Assembly: GCF_021917145.1 (NCBI RefSeq)
Contig: NC_061070.1
Coordinates: 19,126,959-19,190,958 of the forward strand
Length of the DNA stretch: 64,000 bases
Source: Hypomesus transpacificus
Taxonomy: Eukaryota; Chordata; Actinopteri; Osmeriformes; Osmeridae
Direction: 5' to 3'
Position 1 is the stretch's first letter. Each line of letters begins with the position of its first letter. This document shows, piece after piece, positions 58,901 through 64,000 of this stretch. Position numbers and translations under genes: made by a program. A model generated the notes under the pieces. The model was not told where the DNA came from and did no database searches. It saw only the letters and a list, made by a program, of their open reading frames with translations.

Positions 58901-61500
58901 GGGTGTGTGTGTGTGGGGCGTGTGTGTGTGGGGCGTGTGTGTGTGTGTGTGTGTGTGTGTGGGGTGCGTGTGTGGGGGGTGTCTGTGTGTGTGTGTGTGT
59001 GTGTGGGGTGTGTGTGTGTGTGTGTGTGTATGTGGGGGGGGGGGGTGTGTGTGTGTGTGTGTGCGCGTGCGTGTGTGCGTGTGTGTGTGGGGGGTGTGTG
59101 TGTGTGTGCATGTGTGTGTGTGTGTGTGTGTGAGCAGGACAGCAGAGCTGTCTGACTCCAGTGCTGTGTTGGAGGCCTTCAGGTTCATTGAAAGTGCCGC
59201 AGCAGATTTCAGCGATGAAGATGAAGACGAGGAGAACGAGGGGAGAGACCGGACCATCATGGAGTCAAGGACGGTGAGAAGCTTGACACACACACACACA
59301 CCTGCACACAAACACACCTGGACAAACACACACACACCTCCACACCCACACACCTGCACACACACACACACCTGCACACACACACACACCTGCACACACA
59401 CACCACACTATTAAGTTAACCTTCTGTGCATGTGCTGCAGATCCTTAGGAAGAAGCCTTCTTCGTCATCTCCCACTGTGTCTACCAGCATGGACACCACT
59501 GTGTCTACCAGCATGGACACCACTGTGTCTACCAGCATGGACACCACTGTCCTCCCTAGCATGGACACCAGCGAGGACCCGGACACAGACGAGGTTATGA
59601 AGGGCTTCGACTTCCTGTCCAGCCCCGACGACATGGACACCTCCCCAGAGTCCAGGAGCGCTGGGGACGGGACTGACTGGGGTGAGACGGGGGGGCAGGG
59701 GGACGGAGGGGTGGGGTGTGACGGGGGGGTAGGGGGACGGAGGGGTGGGGTGTGACGGGGGGTAGGGGGACGGAGGGGTGGGGTGGGGACGGGGGGTAGG
59801 GGGGACGGAGGGGTGGGGTGAGACAGGGGGGGCAGGGGGACGGAGGGGTGGAGTGTGACAGGGGGGGCAGGGGGACGGAGGGGTGGGGTGAAACAAGGGG
59901 GGCAGGGGGACGGAGGGGTGGGGTGTGACAGGGGGGGCAGGGGGACGGAGGGGTGGGGTGAAACAAGGGGGGCAGGGGGACGGAGGGGGTGGGGTGAGAC
60001 GGGGGGGCAGGGGGACGGAGGGGTGGGGTGAGACAGGGGGGGCAGGGGGACGGAGGGGTGGGGTGAGACGGGGGGGCAGGGGGACGGAGGGGGTGGGGTG
60101 AGACGGGGGGGGCAGGGGGAAGGAGGGGGTGGGGTGTGAAGGGGGGGTAGGGGGACGGAGGGGGTGGGGTGAGACAGGGGGGGCAGGGGGACGGAGGGGT
60201 GGAGTGTGACAGGGGGGGCAGGGGGACGGAGGGGTGGGGTGAAACAAGGGGGGCAGGGGGACGGAGGGGTGGGGTGTGACAGGGGGGGCAGGGGGACGGA
60301 GGGGTGGGGTGAAACAGGGGGGGCAGGGGGACGGAGGGGTGGGGTGAGACGGGGGGGGGGGCAGGGGGACGGAGGGGTGGGGTGAGACAGGGGCCATAAG
60401 CCATTCATCACTCAAATATTTCAAACTGAACAAAAAATGAGACACTTATCTTTAGGTAGTTTCATTTTGCCCAAGAACACAGCCTGTCAGGAGAAGATCC
60501 AAGAGTTTAGTTTGAATTCATTTAGCCAGTTTCCTCCTACTGTAGCTGTTTGAGAAAAGCTGCTTTTGGTTCCCAGTCTTCACAGCACTGTTGTTCATCC
60601 TCCATGTGTCCCTCCATGCACCACCATGAGTCCACTCAGTTTGTCTGGATTAACCTTCTTCCATTGTTGGTTCTCAGCCCTCCTAACCCTCCTGTGGCAC
60701 CACCCTGCCTGTTCCACCCGTGTTTGTGTCTGAGAATCAACTGATCAATCTGATTCTCTCTTGTGACTGTGTCTGTTAAGGTCCCACCAAGCCCTTTAGA
60801 TATCCTTAGTGGTCTGTCGGCCTGTTCCTATTTAAAGGTCCTGGTATGCTTTAAAAACGAGTGTACATTTGAATTGACAAGGACGCAAGGATGTTTGAAC
60901 GTGCTGAAGTGACACAACAGCCCTCGTTCTAGACACGTTAACGGGCGTTGGAAGCAGAGAGCCGGTGGCCGAGGGCACATTTTCAGTCGGTGACCCCTGA
61001 CCCCTGTCCTCTGTCTCGCACCCAGGGGGCAACTCAGGACTCGCTGCCATGGTGACAGCGTCTCTCCCCCTTAAACAGAGATGCCCCCGTCCACCCTGCA
61101 GGGCCCACTGAGCCTCCCTCCTCAAGGCCTCCTCCTTGTTTACAAGCCTGGTCTCCAGGTGCTGTTAGGACCGGGTGTCCTGACTGGTCTCCAGGTGCTG
61201 TTAGGACCGGGTGTCCTGACTGGTCCTGGAGACTAGAGGCTAGAGGCTGGAGGCTAGAGGCTGGCCCCAGAGGGAGGGAAGGCTAGACCCTCCAGGACAG
61301 TGGCAGTGTGAGGCTGCCCTCGCCCCTAGTGGGCCCCAGCAGGGCTGCAGCTGAACTGCCTCTCGGTCTGGTTTTGTCCCCCTGTGTAGAGAAGGACGAG
61401 CAAGGTCCCATGTCTGAGGCCTGGGACGTGGACCAGGGCCTGATTACCAAACTCAAGGAGCAGTACAGGAAGGAGCGCAAGGGGAAAAAGGGGGTGAAGA
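45652..61500 (+). CDS. strn: Striatin, N-terminal half (3' part outside window)
   Basis: Eight coding exons, 376 codons plus one base, all in phase: 45652-45864, 52659-52762, 54172-54245, 56217-56295, 58543-58713, 59138-59273, 59441-59681, 61390-61500. Starts [11 protein letters not shown] with an Asn run. The caveolin-binding/coiled-coil region follows ([20 protein letters not shown] to [20 protein letters not shown]), which in the family binds PP2A-A and calmodulin; then [17 protein letters not shown], an acidic [13 protein letters not shown] stretch, SAGDGTDW, and the basic [17 protein letters not shown]. The WD40 repeats must lie beyond 64000. Role: regulatory B''' subunit and scaffold of the STRIPAK phosphatase-kinase complex. 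The absence of AEAAAAG-rich sequence near the N-terminus fits striatin of fish; strn3/strn4 are less likely because of the MDEQAGPG start. Confidence 0.95.
45865..47440. other. strn intron 1, proximal part
   Basis: No gene or clear repeat recognised in this 1.6 kb. Confidence 0.5.
47446..47865. repeat. (CT)n with tatcattctat interruptions, strn intron 1
   Basis: Long CT microsatellite with about fifteen atcattctat insertions, evidence of secondary repeat expansion. Confidence 0.96.
48300..48358. repeat. (CA)n microsatellite, strn intron 1
   Basis: About 25 CA units. The stretch 47866-49055 shows no gene otherwise. Confidence 0.96.
49060..49312. repeat. 29-bp minisatellite, strn intron 1
   Basis: About nine copies of cagcagagccgaaggctggt plus tagcatcga with single-base variants. 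Confidence 0.95.
50248..50475. repeat. 22-bp minisatellite, strn intron 1
   Basis: About ten copies of gtggggatggagtgagatca plus gc. Confidence 0.95.
50832..51062. repeat. Two short tandem arrays, strn intron 1
   Basis: 29-bp unit tgatgtctccacctacagat plus ctctgtctc (four copies), then a ctgcaggcctgcccccctcc array. Confidence 0.9.
51158..51228. mobile_element. Tiny palindromic DNA-transposon remnant
   Basis: tagggctgggcgatata and tatcgcccagcccctag form opposed termini around an AT-rich core; resembles solo ends of hAT-type MITEs. Confidence 0.5.
51600..51775. repeat. 39-bp minisatellite, strn intron 1
   Basis: Three to four copies of gctggtgtcccaggggagac plus ctctgctgaggtggagggt. The remaining intron up to 52658 has GT tracts (51917-52034) and a 48-bp near-duplication at about 52525-52625, but no gene. 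Confidence 0.85.
52790..53295. repeat. acctcaacaccacacac array and CT-rich tract, strn intron 2
   Basis: About twelve copies of the 17-bp unit, then 300 bp of ctcctctcccctcctc. Pro/Ser frames are repeat translations. Confidence 0.95.
54625..55070. repeat. (GAGGGA)n array, strn intron 3
   Basis: Hexamer gagaggg/gagggag repeats with ggcaga interruptions; strongly purine-biased. Confidence 0.96.
55205..55415. repeat. cagggccctcaccccc array, strn intron 3
   Basis: About thirteen copies of a 16-18 bp unit. The intron from 55416 to 56216 shows no gene. Confidence 0.93.
56315..57975 (-). mobile_element. Tc1-like transposon, apparently full length, strn intron 4
   Basis: 1661 bp, flanked by TA at 56313-56314 and 57976-57977. 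Ends are perfect inverted repeats (cagtgccctccaaaagtatt / aatacttttggagggcactg), with inner copies of caaaagtattggaacag near 56520 and gttccaatacttttgctcac near 57755, giving long IR/DR-type termini of about 200 bp. An open transposase lies between. Confidence 0.96.
56590..57642 (-). CDS. Tc1-family DD34E transposase, intact frame
   Basis: 350 codons with no stop or frameshift; the start may instead be the Met 12 residues in ([12 protein letters not shown]), giving 338 aa, the usual Tc1 length. N-terminal paired-like helix-turn-helix DNA-binding part (about 15-130, including GRPRKTS). Catalytic triad in order: D in [11 protein letters not shown] in [12 protein letters not shown] in [10 protein letters not shown], with 34 residues between the last two. 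Also [11 protein letters not shown], the glycine-rich box. It is antisense to strn within intron 4. Activity cannot be judged from sequence alone, but no inactivating lesion is visible. Confidence 0.93.
   Translation of the reverse strand: MSMQTVFRGENNMKTRALSLGEKQAIVSLREDGKSIRAIAETLAIASTTIWNVLKKKKTTGVLSNRRRTGRPRKTSAVDDRNIVRAVKKDPKTTVSEISNNLQMAGGKVSLSTVRRRLHEQKYKGYTRRCKPLISKKNRKARLEFAKKYRDEPQKFWDKVLWTDETKINFYQSDGKAKVWRKKGTAHDPKHTSSSVKHGGGNVMAWACMASSGTGSLIFIEDVTHDGSSKMNSEVYRNILSANLRKDATKLIGRAFIMQQDNDPKHTAKTTKEFIRGKKWKVLDWPSQSPDLNPIEHAFYLLKRRLKGGTPQNKQQLKEAAVKAWESIKKEECKSLVTSMGHRLAAVIES
58215..58405. repeat. ctcctcctgct microsatellite, strn intron 4
   Basis: Imperfect ctcctgctctcctcc repeats ahead of exon 5. 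Confidence 0.93.
58774..59134. repeat. Long (GT)n with G-run interruptions, strn intron 5
   Basis: 360 bp of alternating GT broken by gggg blocks, ending at the exon 6 acceptor tgagcag. A smaller CA array follows at 59285-59405. Confidence 0.96.
59477..59572 (+). repeat. 24-bp coding repeat inside strn exon 7
   Basis: Three exact copies of gtgtctaccagcatggacac plus cact and one divergent copy, encoding (VSTSMDTT)3 and VLPSMDTS. It keeps frame. Confidence 0.95.
59690..60392. repeat. G-rich 34-bp minisatellite, strn intron 7
   Basis: About 20 copies built from ggggtgagacgggggggcag plus ggggacggaggg. It starts at the exon 7 donor, and each unit carries a donor-like GGTGAGAC. Confidence 0.96.
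60393..61389. other. Distal strn intron 7
   Basis: No gene. A 36-bp direct duplication (ggtctccaggtgctgttagg plus accgggtgtcctgact) lies at about 61149-61222. Confidence 0.5.
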
Positions 61501-62760
61501 GTAAGTTCTCTCTGGCGTCCCTGCCTCCCTCCTCTCCCTCTAAAGCCTGAGTTTGACAAGATTCATATCAAAGAAAAAGAAAAACTCAAATCAGAAAAAG
61601 GCATCTTCGCCCTCTCTCCTCATCTTCTATTCAAGCCTCTCATTCTCCTGCCTTCCTTCCACTCAGCACAGCTCTGGCCACAGCCATGTGTGTGTGTGAT
61701 GTGTGTGTGTGTGTGTGATGTGTGTGTGTGATGTTTGTACCCCTGGTGTCTTTCATCTCTGTTCTGTTTTGGCGCTGTACTTTCCTTGCATGTCCCCTGT
61801 CCTGTCGTCTCCTGTCCTGTTAAAACAACCCATTTCAACCACTTCCTGAAGCCTTAAACTCAGACACCATCATCTGTATAGTGTTCCCTAGTACCCAAAA
61901 CCTGCTCATGTCATCATCATCATCACAGTTTTTAGTATCTTTCAAACTTACAGGTAGTTTAGCAGTTTCAAATCAATTCCAGTAAAAGCCTTCACCTGTG
62001 TGAACCCCAGTGCAGTCAGCAGAACATCCCTGTACTGATGGAGTTGTGTTTAGACCAAACTATGCTTTCCTTCGCTCTGCTGCAGCGCTGTAACCACAGG
62101 CGGAAATCCCTGGTAGTATGGGGGGAACGCCCCCTCCCCCCCCCAATCCTGGGAAAAATATGATTCCCCCCCAATATATCACTGTAAACATAACTACGTA
62201 GTTTTGAATATGAATAATATGCATTGAAGGCATTATAGACACAAGCTTAACATAGGCTGTGTTACAATACCACATATGGTCTGTCAATATAATTGTGCCC
62301 CCCCTCCCCCAAGTTGCCATCAGATTTTCTCCCCTGGCTGTAGCAACGACACAGCAGCTACACAGCAGCGACAAACTGGTGTACACCTGCTCACTCCCTC
62401 ACCACCTTCTGGTTCTTCATTTTCAGCAGATTAGATCATCTGAGCTTTTTTCCCCATCGCTGCTTTACCTTCACCTCTCCAGTGGTCTTGATCTACCTTG
62501 CTTGCTGGCTCCCTGCTGTGGATGTGTGTGGGGGGGTTATCAGGGACATCAACTCAGCACCGTTTAAGGGCTGCACTTAGCTGTGCCCCCTCTACCTCAC
62601 CAACAGACCTGGTGACTGATCTGCCCCCTCCTGCATCCTACATCACTTCTCATCCCTTTTCAGTTCAGTTCAATGAGCCTCCGGACTCTCTGCCTCACGC
62701 CTCCCTCTTCTGTATCTTCATGACCTTTTAACATCCAAATAAATCCTTTCTTACCGCACA
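61501..62760. other. Start of strn intron 8
   Basis: No further striatin exon recognised. TG tract at about 61688-61735. The piece 62090-62340 has mirrored poly-C edges and may be an old transposon. Confidence 0.45.
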
Positions 62761-62764
62761 CGGC

Positions 62765-64000
62765 TCTCATTTTCTGTATGTCTCTCTCTCCTCTCTGTAT
62801 GTCTCTCTCATCTCTGTATGTCTCTCTCTCCTCTCTGTATCTTTCCTCTCTGGATGTCTCTCCTCTCTGTATGTCTGTCTCACCTCTCTGTATGTCTCTC
62901 TCACCTCTCTGTATGTCTCTCTCTTCTCTCTGTATGTCTCTCCTCTCTGTATGTCTCTCTGTCCTCTTTGTATGTCTCTCTCTTCTCTATGTCTTTCTCC
63001 TCTCTGTTTGTCTCTCTCTCCTCTCTGTATGTCTCTTTCTTCTCTCTGTATGTCTCTCTCTCCTCTCTGTATGTCTCTTTCTCCTCTCTGTATGTCTCTT
63101 CTCTCTGTATGTCTCTCTCCTCTTCTCTCACTCTCTCTCCTCTCTGTATGTCTCTCCTCTCTGTATGTCTCTTTCTCCTCTCTGTATGTCTCTCTCCTCT
63201 TCTCTCACTCTCTCTCCTCTCTGTTTGTTCTTCTCTCCTCTCTGTGTCTCTCTCCTCTTCTCTCTGTATGTCTCTCTCCTCTTCTCTCTGTATGTCTCTC
63301 TCCTCTTCTCTCTGTATGTCTCTCTCCTCTTCTCTCTGTATGTCTCTCTCCTCTTCTCTCACTCTCTCTCCTCTCTGTATGTCTCTCTCCTCTTCTCTCT
63401 GTATGTCTCTCTCCTCTTCTCTCTGTATGTCTCTCTCCTCTTCTCTCACTCTCTCTCCTCTCTGTTTGTTCTTCTCTTCTCTCTGTATGTCTCTCTCCTC
63501 TTCTCTCACTCTCTCTCCTCTCTGTATGTCTCTCTCCTCTTCTCTCTGTATGTCTCTCTCCTCTTCTCTCACTCTCTCTCCTCTTCTCTCTGTATGTCTC
63601 TCTCCTCTTCTCTCACTCTCTCTTCTCTCTGTATGTCTCTCTCCTCTTCTCTCACTCTCTCTCCTCTTCTCTCTGTATGTCTCTCTCCTCTTCTCTCACT
63701 CTCTTCTCTCTGTATGTCTCTCTCTTCTTCTCTCACTCTCTCTCCTCTTCTCTCTGTATGTCTCTCTCCTCTTCTCTCACTCTCTCTTCTCTCTGTATGT
63801 CTCTCTCCTCTTCTCTCACTCTCTCTTCTCTCTGTATGTCTCTCTCCTCTTCTCTCACTCTCTCTCCTCTTCTCTCTGTATGTCTCTCTCCTCTTCTCTC
63901 ACTCTCTCTTCTCTCTGTATGTCTCTCTCCTCTTCTCTCTGTATGTCTCTCTTCTCTTCTCTCTGTATGTCTCTCTCCTCTTCTCTCACTCTCTCTCCTC
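62765..64000. repeat. Large pyrimidine satellite running off the window
   Basis: More than 1.2 kb of tctctgtatgtctctctcct plus cttctctcactctc, with a higher-order pattern of alternating gtatg and actct blocks. Minus-strand Glu/Arg frame is a repeat translation. Confidence 0.97.

Noticed and set aside
59416-60445. Proline-rich frames of over 300 codons antisense to strn
   Set aside because: Produced by the 34-bp G-rich minisatellite; the frames shift with repeat variants and have no conserved domain.

Overview
The window looks like teleost fish nuclear DNA. It has spliced genes with GT-AG introns, tRNA-derived SINEs with the fish-type tail, a complete Tc1-like transposon and very dense micro- and minisatellites. 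The gene order (eif2ak2, gpatch11, heatr5b, strn) matches the human 2p22 neighbourhood as I know it. The extra pkz genes point to a ray-finned fish lineage that kept the Z-DNA-dependent kinase. I cannot name the species; a compact protacanthopterygian such as a smelt is only a guess.

Layout. Positions 1-14.2 kb hold three tandem PKZ-type eIF2-alpha kinase genes on the minus strand. Copies B and C are intact, nearly identical, and lie in consecutive 3.94-kb duplication units. Copy A is older and rearranged: its first Z-alpha domain is broken, its ancestral 5' end is inverted, and three in-phase upstream exons could supply a new N-terminus. Positions 15.2-20.1 kb hold a PKR gene (eif2ak2, minus) with three dsRNA-binding domains and a kinase, with ISRE-like sites upstream. 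gpatch11 (minus, 21.2-23.3 kb) and heatr5b (plus, 24.3-44.4 kb, 35 coding exons, 2062 aa) diverge from a shared 0.94-kb spacer. strn (striatin) starts at 45.65 kb; only its first eight coding exons are in the window, and its WD40 half lies beyond position 64000. An apparently intact Tc1 element sits in striatin intron 4.

Function. The left third is an innate antiviral block: Z-form nucleic acid sensors (PKZ) beside a dsRNA sensor (PKR), all expected to phosphorylate eIF2-alpha and stop translation. The right two thirds are housekeeping genes: an RNA-associated G-patch protein, a clathrin-adaptor-associated HEAT-repeat protein and a STRIPAK scaffold.

Most unusual points: the possible 5' gene capture by PKZ copy A together with loss of Z-DNA contact residues; a canonical tandem ISRE upstream of copy C only; a TT instead of GT splice donor in the third dsRBD of PKR; and a recurring pattern of tandem repeats that copy exon-intron junctions. 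Exon limits were read by eye from splice consensus, reading phase and remembered family sequences; no alignment or search was run.
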